Source of the DNA: Calditrichia bacterium
GTDB lineage: Bacteria; Calditrichota; Calditrichia; Calditrichales; J004
Reading direction: 5' to 3'
Length of the DNA: 64,000 bases
Assembly: GCA_020635035.1 (NCBI GenBank)
Contig: JACKAO010000008.1
Coordinates: 124,001-188,000 of the forward strand
Shown here: positions 18,491 to 26,893 of the stretch, piece by piece
Position numbering within the stretch: the first letter of the stretch is position 1
Layout of the letters: the number at the start of each line of letters is the position of its first letter
The notes under the pieces: model-generated
Database searches by the model: none
What the model was told of the DNA's origin: nothing
What the model saw: only the letters and a program-made list of their open reading frames with translations
Translations under genes and position numbers: made by a program

Positions 18491-18790
18491 ATGGTCTGTC
18501 AAAAATGTAAGCGCACTTTTCTTGAAGAAGAACGGGTTGCATCCATTTCCGGGAGCATCATGGGTGATGAAGTCAGCGATGTTTATTACCTGTGCCCTGT
18601 TTGTGATCAATACAGCATAGCCACCTGGTGGGATGATTTTACGGGAGAAGAAACAATGAACGTCTCCGGACCATTGCCCCGCTCAAAAGGTGATGAACGA
18701 ATCACCATCATCCGGTCATGCCCTGAACCCTGGAACAAAAAATGCCGCTGTTCAGCACACCTTGTATATTTCAACAACACACTGGATTAA
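18491..18790 (+). CDS. Zinc-ribbon-like small protein paired with transglutaminase-like protein
   Basis: A 99-residue protein. CQKC near the N-terminus and CPVC near residue 36 form a probable zinc-binding knuckle pair. A C-terminal segment, CPEPWNKKCRCSAHLVYF, adds three more cysteines and a histidine and may bind a second metal. GPLPRSKGDERI precedes it. There is no membrane segment. Only 7 bp separate it from the transglutaminase-like gene, so the products probably work together. No named family recognised. Confidence 0.6.
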   Translation: MVCQKCKRTFLEEERVASISGSIMGDEVSDVYYLCPVCDQYSIATWWDDFTGEETMNVSGPLPRSKGDERITIIRSCPEPWNKKCRCSAHLVYFNNTLD

Positions 18791-18843
18791 ATTAGGAACG
18801 ATCGTAAATAAAATTATCCCGCTGCTGTGCAATCCTGCTTTTA

Positions 18844-18897
18844 GAACCAAAGTTTTAAAATTCTAATCTTCACAGGTTGCAAAATATACTTTGGTTC
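18844..18897. repeat. Perfect 10 bp inverted repeat, possible terminator or operator
   Basis: GAACCAAAGT (18844-18853) and ACTTTGGTTC (18888-18897) are perfect inverted repeats separated by 34 bases. T-rich sequence follows on the plus strand, so it may act as a loose terminator for the preceding gene pair. A second hairpin, TCGATTA/TAATCGA with a 5-base loop, lies at 18982-19000. The rest of this 282 bp spacer shows nothing else. Confidence 0.4.
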
Positions 18898-19072
18898 AAT
18901 ATGTTTATTTGTTTCTTTTTAAAATATTTTCAAAACTGTTTTTCCCCTGAGAAGCAGCATTAAAATTTATCTTATTTTATGTCGATTATTCTTTAATCGA
19001 AAATCACGTGAATTAATATTCAAAATAGTCATCTGCTTTTTATTGATTTATTCATATAACCAAGGAGGTATT

Positions 19073-19864
19073 ATGCATACCACAAGGAAATTTTTTTTCC
19101 TGAACCTGTTTATTTTTTTCGTTTTCATCTCTTTCTCTTATGCAGGCGATCGTGAAGGCACAGCCGTTGGGGTTATCTTACACTCCGTTTCTGTCAAAAA
19201 CGGTTGGGTTGATGAATTAGATGCTAATTTTAAACCCATATCTACAAAATCAGATGCATTGCAGTGGCGCGTACCCATCGTTTATGGTTCAATTACGAAG
19301 GACTCGCATCTCGATTTTGGTACAGACCTTGCGGGCTGGCTTCTTTTAGTGGCAATAGGAAGTGAAAATGACTCCCCAGCCATTCCAGCATTAAAAGGCG
19401 GTGACAGAAATTTCCAATACCAATACTGGAGTCTTTTAAATGCTCGTATGGCTATCAATTTATTTGAAGTTGGTTTTTTACCGGTTCTCGCTGGTGGACA
19501 GGCAGATATGGGTTATATGGGCATCCGGACCGGTGCAAAAGGAGGTACAGGTTATTTTGAAGATGGATCCTTTTTCTCTTACGGTGTAAATGCCGGAACT
19601 GCCCTTGAAACAGGTGGTCAGCTTTGGCGTGTTTTTTTTATGTATAACTGGATATTTATGGATAAAGATAAAAAAGGAAATGGCTGGGGTGTTGAACTGG
19701 AATTTTTTCCATTTCACTCTAACGACGCTCTTAATTTTGTTCGTCTGCAGGCATTCATGAAATCCGAAGAATTAAGTTATCCCAAGAATGCTGTGGATGC
19801 TGACAACTTTAAATATTCCAATTCACAAATTGGAGTAGGCTTAATTTTTAACATCCTGTATTAA
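19073..19864 (+). CDS. Secreted or outer-membrane protein of unknown function
   Basis: 263 residues from the ATG at 19073, chosen over an in-frame ATG 30 bases upstream because a perfect AAGGAGGT lies just before it. Residues 1-24 form a signal peptide ending YAGD. The mature part has alternating aromatic/glycine strands (FEVGFLPVLAGGQADMGYMGIRTG-type segments, ending in GVGLIFNILY), typical of a small outer-membrane beta-barrel. I do not recognise the family. A strong terminator follows, so it is monocistronic. Confidence 0.7.
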   Translation: MHTTRKFFFLNLFIFFVFISFSYAGDREGTAVGVILHSVSVKNGWVDELDANFKPISTKSDALQWRVPIVYGSITKDSHLDFGTDLAGWLLLVAIGSENDSPAIPALKGGDRNFQYQYWSLLNARMAINLFEVGFLPVLAGGQADMGYMGIRTGAKGGTGYFEDGSFFSYGVNAGTALETGGQLWRVFFMYNWIFMDKDKKGNGWGVELEFFPFHSNDALNFVRLQAFMKSEELSYPKNAVDADNFKYSNSQIGVGLIFNILY

Positions 19865-19881
19865 TTTTTTCCCTATGAAAT

Positions 19882-19920
19882 GGTCGGCAGAAAAAATGCT
19901 TATTCTGCTGACCTTTTTTA
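19882..19920 (+). terminator. Intrinsic terminator after 19073 gene
   Basis: GGTCGGCAGAA and TTCTGCTGACC form an 11 bp stem with one wobble pair around a 10-base loop, followed by TTTTTT on the plus strand. It lies 18 bases after the stop. Confidence 0.88.
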
Positions 19921-20018
19921 TTAAAATTACTTTTCCTAAAATTCCCTTATTTTCTTATCTTTTATATTTCTGCAACTAAAAACAAGTTTATAAAACCACT
20001 TTTCGAATCATTACAATT

Positions 20019-21173
20019 ATGAATAAAAAAGTTTTCGTGTCGGGTTGTTTTGACATGCTGCACAGCGGCCATGTTGCTTTTTTCAAAGAAGCGGCAAAAT
20101 TCGGCGATCTTTATGTTGGTCTCGGATCGGATAATACAATCAAGGAATTGAAGGGACGTGATACAATCAACAGCGAGCAGGAACGACTGTACATGGTAAA
20201 AGCAATTAAATCTGTTAAAGATGCCTTTATAAACCAGGGTTCCGGTTTTATGGATTTTGACGAAGACGTTCAGCAGCTTAAACCGGATTATTTTGTTGTA
20301 AATGAAGATGGTTATTCTCCGGCAAAGGAAAAGTTTTGCAAAACACTTGGCATCGAACTGAAAGTATTGGAACGCATCCCCGACGCCGGCTTACCGGCAC
20401 GATCGACAACGGCGTTGCGCTCGTCAGACCAATGCTTTCTGCCTTATCGTATTGATCTTGCCGGAACCTGGATTGATCAGCCTTATGTATCAAAATTTCA
20501 TCCGGGATGGGCAATCACTTTGTCACTGGAACCAACCATTGAGTACAATGAACGTTCGGGAATGGCAACCTCCACAAGGAATGCGGCAAAAAAAATATGG
20601 CCGGTTCAATTACCCATCGATAAAGCTGAGAAACTGGCGGAAATCCTTTTTAAATATGAAAATACCCCCGGCTCAAAGATTATATCAGGTGCACAGGATT
20701 CGATCGGGATTTGCATGCCCGGATTAGTCCGTCATTATTACGACAATGCTTATTGGCCCTTGAAATTTGAAGAAATACATGATGAGTCGATACTCTCCTG
20801 GCTGGAAGAACATATTTATATGGTTTTTCTTTGGCCGCGAAAAAAAGGTCTGGACCTTCTGAAGGAAACCTATATTAATAGTGAAAATGTTAAGGCACTT
20901 GCCGGTGCATCGATTATGGCATGGGAAGGTATCCTGGAAAAAAATCTGGAAAAATTTGCAGGAGCTTTCCTGAAATCATTTGAAGCACAAACAACCATGT
21001 TCCCGGCAATGCTGACTGAAGAAATATCCGAGATTATTAAAAGATATAAAGCCCATGCACTGGCCTGGAAATTGTCCGGTGCAGGTGGCGGTGGTTACCT
21101 GGTACTCATTGCAGAGAAACCTGTTCAGGGAGCAATCAAAATAAAAATCCGGCGAAAAGGCAACGGGATCTGA
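20019..21173 (+). CDS. Fused cytidylyltransferase-like and GHMP-kinase-like protein
   Basis: 384 residues. The N-terminal ~135 residues are a cytidylyltransferase-type nucleotidyltransferase, with VSGCFDMLHSGH containing the HxGH signature (H15/H18) and a late RSTT motif (128-131). From 142, PYRIDLAGTW matches GHMP kinase motif 1, SGMATSTRNAA (180-190) is a degenerate phosphate-binding motif 2, SGAQDSIGICMPG resembles the sugar-kinase substrate loop, and LSGAGGGGY (352-360) is motif 3. The predicted chemistry is sugar phosphorylation plus nucleotide activation, as in HddA/HddC or bacterial fucokinase-pyrophosphorylase fusions, but the kinase half is short. No lipopolysaccharide genes adjoin it. 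Substrate unknown. Confidence 0.8.
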   Translation: MNKKVFVSGCFDMLHSGHVAFFKEAAKFGDLYVGLGSDNTIKELKGRDTINSEQERLYMVKAIKSVKDAFINQGSGFMDFDEDVQQLKPDYFVVNEDGYSPAKEKFCKTLGIELKVLERIPDAGLPARSTTALRSSDQCFLPYRIDLAGTWIDQPYVSKFHPGWAITLSLEPTIEYNERSGMATSTRNAAKKIWPVQLPIDKAEKLAEILFKYENTPGSKIISGAQDSIGICMPGLVRHYYDNAYWPLKFEEIHDESILSWLEEHIYMVFLWPRKKGLDLLKETYINSENVKALAGASIMAWEGILEKNLEKFAGAFLKSFEAQTTMFPAMLTEEISEIIKRYKAHALAWKLSGAGGGGYLVLIAEKPVQGAIKIKIRRKGNGI

Positions 21174-21245
21174 TGGAACAAAAACCCATCTTTTTAATTT
21201 GAAAATGCCAACATTAACCAGATAAACAATTTAATTTTATTACTA

Positions 21246-22154
21246 ATGCATAACGCCATTCAGACCCGTGCTTTAACAAAATCGTTCAATAATTTTACTG
21301 CAGTTGACCAGGTAGATTTAGAAGTTCCTGTCGGCAGTATTTATGGTTATCTTGGTGCCAATGGCGCCGGAAAAACCACCACCATTCGTATGCTTCTTGA
21401 CCTGATTCGGCCAGACAGTGGCAGCCTGGAAATTCTTGGACATAAAATGCCCGAATCTTTTTCACGGTTTGCCAATAAGATTGGTGTTGTGCCCGGTGAA
21501 ATACGCTTATATGAAGAGCTAACAGGCCGGGAAACGCTGGATTATTTCCAGGGATTTCTGCAATCCAAACCTATTCTACGGGAAAACCTGTTGCGTGATC
21601 TCAAACTTAAGACATCGGATCTGGACAAAAAGGTACGCTATTATTCCCAGGGGATGAAGCAAAAGCTGCTGCTGATACAGGCAATGCAGCATAATCCGGA
21701 CCTGCTCATTCTGGATGAACCATCTGAACGGCTGGACCCGCTGATCCAGCAGGTTTTATACAAATACATCAATGAATTCAGCAACCAGGGTAAAACTGTT
21801 TTCTTCTCATCGCATAATCTACCGGAAGTAGAAAAAATATGCGATCATATTGGGATTATTAAAGATGGTAAACTACTGGTTCAGGAACGCATCGAAGATT
21901 TAAAGTCACGTTTACCACGCCAGGTAATTGTTAAATTTAACGGCCATTTCAAAATCGCTGATTTTAAAAAGATACCGGGATTGTCTTTAATAGCACATAG
22001 TAAAAACACGTTGGAGATGAGTGTTGAAGGCGAGCTGGGTCCGCTTTTACATGTGCTAAAAGATTATGATGTATCTGATCTTGATTTCCCTGAATCATCA
22101 CTGGAACACTTTTTTATGACCTATTACCGGGATAACAATGGCCGCACTGAATAA
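21246..22154 (+). CDS. ABC transporter ATP-binding protein
   Basis: A 302-residue ATPase of the ABC-2 exporter type. Walker A GANGAGKTT (37-45), signature YSQGMKQ (133-139), Walker B LLILDEP (153-159), then SERLDP where SGLDP is usual, and the H-loop SSHNL. A ~80-residue C-terminal extension is typical of drug or lipid exporters of the CcmA/YhaQ kind. It overlaps the permease gene by 17 bp. No ribosome site is obvious before the ATG. Confidence 0.92.
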   Translation: MHNAIQTRALTKSFNNFTAVDQVDLEVPVGSIYGYLGANGAGKTTTIRMLLDLIRPDSGSLEILGHKMPESFSRFANKIGVVPGEIRLYEELTGRETLDYFQGFLQSKPILRENLLRDLKLKTSDLDKKVRYYSQGMKQKLLLIQAMQHNPDLLILDEPSERLDPLIQQVLYKYINEFSNQGKTVFFSSHNLPEVEKICDHIGIIKDGKLLVQERIEDLKSRLPRQVIVKFNGHFKIADFKKIPGLSLIAHSKNTLEMSVEGELGPLLHVLKDYDVSDLDFPESSLEHFFMTYYRDNNGRTE

Positions 22155-22959
22155 TTATATTTCCCTCCACCACCTTAAACGTATTTTTAAAAACCAACAT
22201 AAAATTATTTTGCTGGTTATGCTGTTCGGATTCCTGGTAGAGTTTCTCTTCACATTTATTCTTTCAGCCAGCGCTATCCGTAAATTTGCAGAATCATACT
22301 TTAAACTGCTGCCGCCTATGGTTAAACAAATGACAGGTTTTTTAGGCGAAAACCTTGTCGGCAGTCAATTTATCGCCTTTGGCTACACCCATCCCGCTGT
22401 GTTGTTTATCCTGAGTTTTATCCCTGTGGCAATAGCATCCCGTTATATTACTGCTGAACTGGAAAACAGGTCGATTGAACTTCTTTCATCACGTTTACTG
22501 CCACGCCATGCCGTTGTTTTGACTCCTTTTCTGTTTATATTACTGTCTTTTCTTACAGTTTTTGGAGCCATGTTAAGTGGTAGTTTGCTGGGGCGTTTGA
22601 TTCTTGATATGAATGAAGATATTCAGCCATTTATCCTGCTGAAAATTGCTTTAACAGGTCTATTGTTTTTTACAGCAATAAGCACAATCACACTCTATAT
22701 AAGTACTCTGTTTTCTGAGCGTGGTAAAGCATTAGCGTGGAGCAGCGGCATTATTCTTTTTGCCTTTGTTTTCGATGCCATCATCCGTTTATGGGATCAG
22801 ATTGCTTTCCTGAAACCTTACAGCCTGTTTAACTGGTACCAGCCCGTAAACATTGCCACCGGGCAGTACAATTTTGAAATTGGCATTCCATTATTAGCAT
22901 TGTTAAGCAGCGGATTTTTATCCGCTGCTGTCCGTCATTTTAACCACCGGGATTTGTAG
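22138..22959 (+). CDS. ABC-2 type transporter permease
   Basis: 273 residues with about six membrane segments (roughly 20-45, 85-100, 115-145, 165-187, 197-215, 245-262), as in ABC-2 permeases with bacitracin- or antibiotic-export-like partners. The overlap with the ATPase gene shows they form one exporter. Substrate unknown; the cytosolic RYITAELENRSIELL segment after the second membrane span is a typical coupling-helix region. Confidence 0.85.
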   Translation: MAALNNYISLHHLKRIFKNQHKIILLVMLFGFLVEFLFTFILSASAIRKFAESYFKLLPPMVKQMTGFLGENLVGSQFIAFGYTHPAVLFILSFIPVAIASRYITAELENRSIELLSSRLLPRHAVVLTPFLFILLSFLTVFGAMLSGSLLGRLILDMNEDIQPFILLKIALTGLLFFTAISTITLYISTLFSERGKALAWSSGIILFAFVFDAIIRLWDQIAFLKPYSLFNWYQPVNIATGQYNFEIGIPLLALLSSGFLSAAVRHFNHRDL

Positions 22960-23077
22960 ATAACCTGAATTCAATCTAAGGGAGAATATTCTTTGTAAAC
23001 GTCAGGTTTTCTTATATCAAACTCCGGTTAGATATTTAATGGCAGGCATCCAAATCCCGCCGGACCAGCGATTTTTT

Positions 23078-24709
23078 TTAGTTACCTTTAGTAATTGTTA
23101 TATCTGCCGTTGTTTCAAGATTAATCATAATCCCAGCACGCTGATCATCAAAATTAGCGATGTTTTTATCAAGAATGTAAACAGGAAAAGCAGATTTAAT
23201 ATTACCATATGTTGAGCGGGCAGCTACCTGCACCTTTGCATCATCAGGGAGTTCCAGGCTGATTGGTTTATAACTTGTGTAGACATCTATTTTTGCTGAA
23301 ACAGGAAGCTTTGCAATCTCAGATATTTCAACCGGGCTGCTGTTTCCGTGTACTTTGATCGAACCTTCTGTGCCCTTTAAAATCACATATTTATATTGAT
23401 TGTTTACATCAATATCGCCTTTAACATTTGTTAAAATTACAGGGCAGGATTCTCCGTTAACCCTGACGGAACTGCCCAGATTTATTCCGTTTATTTCTTT
23501 GTAGGATGTAAGAATATCTACCGCACCTTTAATATTTTCCATGATTACCGGACTTGAATTGCCGGATACGTTAAGCTTTCCTGCGATATTTTTGAGTTTG
23601 ATTGTTTTATAGGAGCCGTCAATATCCACATCTCCGGCAGCATCATTCACCATCACCGGGCACGACTCAGAAGCAACCCTGATAGAACCGCCAATATCCG
23701 CCAGAATAATGTCTTTATAGGAATTTTTTATATCAACCAAACCGCTGATTTTTTTTGCACTTATATCAGCTGACGTTGCCTGGATGATTAGTTCACCATT
23801 AACTGAATCAATAATAACCGGTTTGTAATTATTTTCTATATAGACTGAATTTCCCGCACGCAGCAAAGTAATGTCTGCACTTTGTGCTTTAATATTGGTT
23901 TTACCGCCTATTCTTCTGATATCCATGGGTTTATATGAATTTTCAACAACCAGTTCACCTCCAACTCCAACAACTGAAAGATCACTGCTTGTGCCATAAA
24001 AATGAACCGATCCTTTTACTCCTTCAACACGGACGGGTTTGTAACTGGCATCAATTTTAACATCGCCTTCAATCTCTTCCAGGCTGATACGGGCGCTGCT
24101 GGATTTTATCTCCAGCCCCCCTCCAAATTCTTTTACAATAATATCTGCATAACGATTGTCGATCAGTGCTTTACCGGCACAATGGCGCATATTCACTTCA
24201 CCTGATGTATTATGTATTTCTATGTCTCCTTCAATTTCGCTGACGGCAATATCACCATACTCATTATCGATATTCAACGATTGTTCACCGGGAATTGAAA
24301 TTTCCAGGATTCGGTGAATGGCGGCCGATTCACCATTCTCAAATAATGAAAATATTTTGGAGATAAACGACGTCCGCTGGTCTGCCCAATCATTATCGGG
24401 GGTGTTTAAAACTATTTTAAAACCATCCCTGTATGGTTCAATGTTCAGGTTGCTTTTTTCCAAAAATATCTCACGATTGTGTTCATCCATCGCACCAAGT
24501 TCGATAGTTGCTTTTGCTGTGACCTGATTTGTAGCAGACTTTGTAACCAGAATATCTGCACGGCTGTCCGGAATATAAACAGTTTTACCTGCAGCCGATG
24601 TCACGCTTTTTTCAAATGTTTTTACTTGATTGATAACGGCATTTATATCACGTGCCTGAAGCAAAGCGACAGCAGCAAGGATGAATAAAAAAACAACTTT
24701 CTTTTTCAT
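23078..24709 (-). CDS. Exported DUF4097-like beta-solenoid protein
   Basis: 543 residues with a signal peptide (1-19). From about 140 onward there is a regular repeat of roughly 20-23 residues in which SYK(P/D/T/E) units alternate with SxS/SCPV or SAD units, each followed by V/I-x-V/I strands and a G. This predicts a long right-handed beta-solenoid, like DUF4097 (putative adhesin) proteins. It is the last gene of an ECF sigma/anti-sigma operon, 2 bp after the anti-sigma gene, so it is probably either the regulon's envelope effector or part of its sensor. Confidence 0.82.
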   Translation of the reverse strand: MKKKVVFLFILAAVALLQARDINAVINQVKTFEKSVTSAAGKTVYIPDSRADILVTKSATNQVTAKATIELGAMDEHNREIFLEKSNLNIEPYRDGFKIVLNTPDNDWADQRTSFISKIFSLFENGESAAIHRILEISIPGEQSLNIDNEYGDIAVSEIEGDIEIHNTSGEVNMRHCAGKALIDNRYADIIVKEFGGGLEIKSSSARISLEEIEGDVKIDASYKPVRVEGVKGSVHFYGTSSDLSVVGVGGELVVENSYKPMDIRRIGGKTNIKAQSADITLLRAGNSVYIENNYKPVIIDSVNGELIIQATSADISAKKISGLVDIKNSYKDIILADIGGSIRVASESCPVMVNDAAGDVDIDGSYKTIKLKNIAGKLNVSGNSSPVIMENIKGAVDILTSYKEINGINLGSSVRVNGESCPVILTNVKGDIDVNNQYKYVILKGTEGSIKVHGNSSPVEISEIAKLPVSAKIDVYTSYKPISLELPDDAKVQVAARSTYGNIKSAFPVYILDKNIANFDDQRAGIMINLETTADITITKGN

Positions 24710-24711
24710 TG

Positions 24712-25323
24712 TTAACTCCCGAGTTTAAGATCAATAATTTCCGTTAAAGTCTCTTTTTTATCCCGCAGAGCAGCCAGCATGTAGCGGCGGATATGTGCAT
24801 TCCCCGGATTTTTTTGAATAGCCCTGCGACAATGTTCGATCTGTGTATCAATGGTTGCGAGTTTGTCTTTATACAACAAAGATAAATCTGTGTCTAATGC
24901 ACTCAGCTTTGAATCAGCCTGATTTTCAAGATCATCAATTGCACTGATATAACTGCGTTCACTGATTTCCACTTTCATTAAAGCTGCAGCTGATAATATA
25001 TTTGTTTTCGTATCCGCTGATCGAAAGAATAAAATAAGTGCTGATGAAACTATAGCCATAAACAGGGATGCTGCCACCAGCCATATTTTATAATTGAGCC
25101 TTAGTTGTTTTGCCTTCGGCTGCTTTTCTTTTTCCAGGGAATCTTCAATGCGGCTCCATAAATCATCATTCGGTTTGAAGGGTTCCAGAACCGAAGCCTT
25201 TAGCATTAATTCTACATCAAAGGCTTTATTTTCAGCACAGTAAGGACATTCAAGAATATGTTTCTCCAAAGCCTTACCCTTTAAAGTCTGCAATTTATTA
25301 TTTGTACATAGTTCACAAATCAT
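24712..25323 (-). CDS. Anti-sigma factor, membrane-anchored with zinc-finger-like N-terminus
   Basis: 203 residues. The N-terminal 35 residues carry MICELCTNNK, then HILECPYC, an H-x3-C-x2-C pattern like the zinc-binding ZAS anti-sigma domain. A cytosolic linker leads to one membrane span (about 78-102, IWLVAASLFMAIVSSALILFF), then a periplasmic helical domain rich in charged residues (about 105-203). The start overlaps the sigma gene's stop by 4 bp. Predicted to sequester the adjacent ECF factor until an envelope signal arrives. Confidence 0.82.
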   Translation of the reverse strand: MICELCTNNKLQTLKGKALEKHILECPYCAENKAFDVELMLKASVLEPFKPNDDLWSRIEDSLEKEKQPKAKQLRLNYKIWLVAASLFMAIVSSALILFFRSADTKTNILSAAALMKVEISERSYISAIDDLENQADSKLSALDTDLSLLYKDKLATIDTQIEHCRRAIQKNPGNAHIRRYMLAALRDKKETLTEIIDLKLGS

Positions 25324-25877
25324 AATGATTGGCTACCTTCCGGATTAATAATTTCCCTTAATCTTGCTTTTGCCTGGAACACGTGTGCTTTGACAGTTCC
25401 TTCACTTAGATTAAGCATATCGGCGATTTCTTTTTGTTTAAATCCTTCTATCGCATACAGAACAAAGCATTCGCGCATTTTAACCGGCAGCATTTGTATT
25501 GCCTTTTCCAGTGTTAATCCCCATTCTGTATAATTTTCCTGTCCAAAATCACTTTCATCATATAATTGCAGCAGTGTATTATTTTTCTTATTCAGATCAT
25601 GACACACATTTATCAGTATACTTACCAGGTAACTGCTGAACTTCGATTCAAAACGGAACTGACCAATATGCCTGTGTAATTTGACGAATGTATTCTGAAC
25701 GGCATCTTCCGCATCTTCTTTGCTGCCCAGCATGCGCATTGCAATTGAAAAAAGCATGGTACCAAATGCCGAATATATCTCACGATATGCTGCCGTTTCT
25801 CCTGTCTGGCATCGATGGATCACTTTTTTTAGCGTTTCTGTTTGTATTGCGGACCGCCTTACTGCAGCATCTGTCAT
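25320..25877 (-). CDS. ECF-family RNA polymerase sigma factor
   Basis: 185 residues. Region 2 (about 30-100) includes GSKEDAEDAVQNTFVKLHRH, a typical sigma-70 region 2.2. Region 4 (about 122-175) shows LPVKMRECFVLYAIEGF, then QKEIADMLNLSEGTVKAHVFQAK, the helix-turn-helix that binds the -35 element. The three-gene operon sigma, anti-sigma, solenoid protein is coherent. An inverted repeat at 25875-25911 overlaps the start and may matter for autoregulation. Ribosome site is weak. Confidence 0.92.
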   Translation of the reverse strand: MTDAAVRRSAIQTETLKKVIHRCQTGETAAYREIYSAFGTMLFSIAMRMLGSKEDAEDAVQNTFVKLHRHIGQFRFESKFSSYLVSILINVCHDLNKKNNTLLQLYDESDFGQENYTEWGLTLEKAIQMLPVKMRECFVLYAIEGFKQKEIADMLNLSEGTVKAHVFQAKARLREIINPEGSQSL

Positions 25878-25911
25878 CTGTATCCGTTCTTTTTATACTA
25901 TAAGACAGATG
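25875..25911 (-). promoter_or_regulatory. Inverted repeat over the sigma-factor start, possible operator
   Basis: CATCTGT (25875-25881) and ACAGATG (25905-25911) are perfect 7 bp inverted repeats around a 23-base spacer, placed over the start codon and leader of the sigma gene. A further ATCTGT copy lies inside the coding start. May be an autoregulatory site or chance; no -35/-10 pair is evident. Confidence 0.3.
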
Positions 25912-26057
25912 TAATGTGAAAAAGGTTTAGTTAGTGAAATAAAAATAAATTAAGGAAACGTTTTGCTTATTAAATTGTTAATACTATTTTAAATTTTATT
26001 ATCTTAAACTTTTTAAGCAAGGAAATGAATTTTAAGCACGCCTAACTCAGGATATTT

Positions 26058-26471
26058 ATGCAAAAAGTTACCATCAGCCGTAAGTTCGAATTTTCAGCAA
26101 GCCACCGTTACTGGCGCGATGAATGGAGTGAAGAAAAAAACAACAACGAATTCGGTTTATGTACAAGTCCTTACGGTCACGGCCATAATTATGAACTGCA
26201 CGTAACAATTACCGGAAATATAGATCCGAAAACCGGTATGATTGTTAATTTAACTGTTCTTAAAGCACGCGTAAAAAATATCCTGAACCAGTTTGATCAC
26301 AAATTTCTTAATCTTGATACGCCTTACTTTAAGGATAAAATCCCCACAACTGAAAATATTGCGGTTGTTCTTTTTGATTTGATAGAGAAAGACCTGAGTA
26401 GGGATGGTTATGAACTTGTGCGTATCAGATTGTATGAAAGGCATGATCTGTATGCCGATGTCTGGAAGTAA
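26058..26471 (+). CDS. 6-pyruvoyl-tetrahydropterin synthase (eukaryote-like type), copy 1
   Basis: 137 residues. PTPS converts 7,8-dihydroneopterin triphosphate to 6-pyruvoyltetrahydropterin. Zinc ligands H16 (FSASHR), H41 and H43 (GHGHNY), catalytic C35 (LCTSPYGHGHNY), the D80-H81 pair (FDHK) and E127 (YERH) are all present. IDPKTGMIVNL and the TPYFKDKIPTTEN stretch resemble human PTPS more than QueD. First gene of a pterin operon, 5 bp before a second PTPS copy. A bare QueD role in queuosine synthesis cannot be excluded, but no queC, queE or queF is nearby. Confidence 0.9.
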   Translation: MQKVTISRKFEFSASHRYWRDEWSEEKNNNEFGLCTSPYGHGHNYELHVTITGNIDPKTGMIVNLTVLKARVKNILNQFDHKFLNLDTPYFKDKIPTTENIAVVLFDLIEKDLSRDGYELVRIRLYERHDLYADVWK

Positions 26472-26476
26472 AAAAT

Positions 26477-26893
26477 ATGAATGTATCCTTAAGCAGAATA
26501 TATATATTCAGTGCGGCGCACCGTTTGAACTCCGGTATGCTTGACGACAAACAAAATGTTAATATCTATGATAAATGCAATAACCTGAACGGGCATGGCC
26601 ATGATTATCGGCTTGAAGTCACTTTAAAAGGTGAACCGCATCCGCAAACCGGCATGATATTGCCGCTTCCTGAAATGGATAAACAGGTTGAAAGTGTAAT
26701 TGCCCAGATCGATCATAAACATCTTGACAAAGAAGTGGATTTCTTCAAAGATAAGATATCTACTGCTGAAATAATCATTCAATTTTTATGGCAGAAACTT
26801 GCAGAAAAATTCCCAAAAGATATGCTGTACCATATCAAACTTTGGGAAACAAATAATAACTATTTTGAATTTGGAAAGGAGTATCACGCTTGA
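26477..26893 (+). CDS. 6-pyruvoyl-tetrahydropterin synthase family protein, copy 2
   Basis: 138 residues, a diverged paralogue of the preceding gene. Zinc ligands H15, H40 and H42, C34 in KCNNLNGHGHDY, D79-H80 (IDHKHL) and E124 (LWETNN) are retained, so it should be active. It differs by N-terminal insert GMLDDKQNVNIYDK and by HPQTGMILPL. Two adjacent PTPS genes suggest a split of roles, or a hetero-oligomer, or one working on a modified pterin. The stop overlaps the GTP cyclohydrolase start by 4 bases. Confidence 0.87.
   Translation: MNVSLSRIYIFSAAHRLNSGMLDDKQNVNIYDKCNNLNGHGHDYRLEVTLKGEPHPQTGMILPLPEMDKQVESVIAQIDHKHLDKEVDFFKDKISTAEIIIQFLWQKLAEKFPKDMLYHIKLWETNNNYFEFGKEYHA

Noticed and set aside
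26058..26893. Queuosine assignment (QueD) for the two PTPS genes
   Set aside because: Neighbours are folE and an SDR, not queC, queE or queF, and the Cys-Asp-His-Glu set with the human-PTPS-like regions favours a pterin role. I keep this as a less likely alternative.
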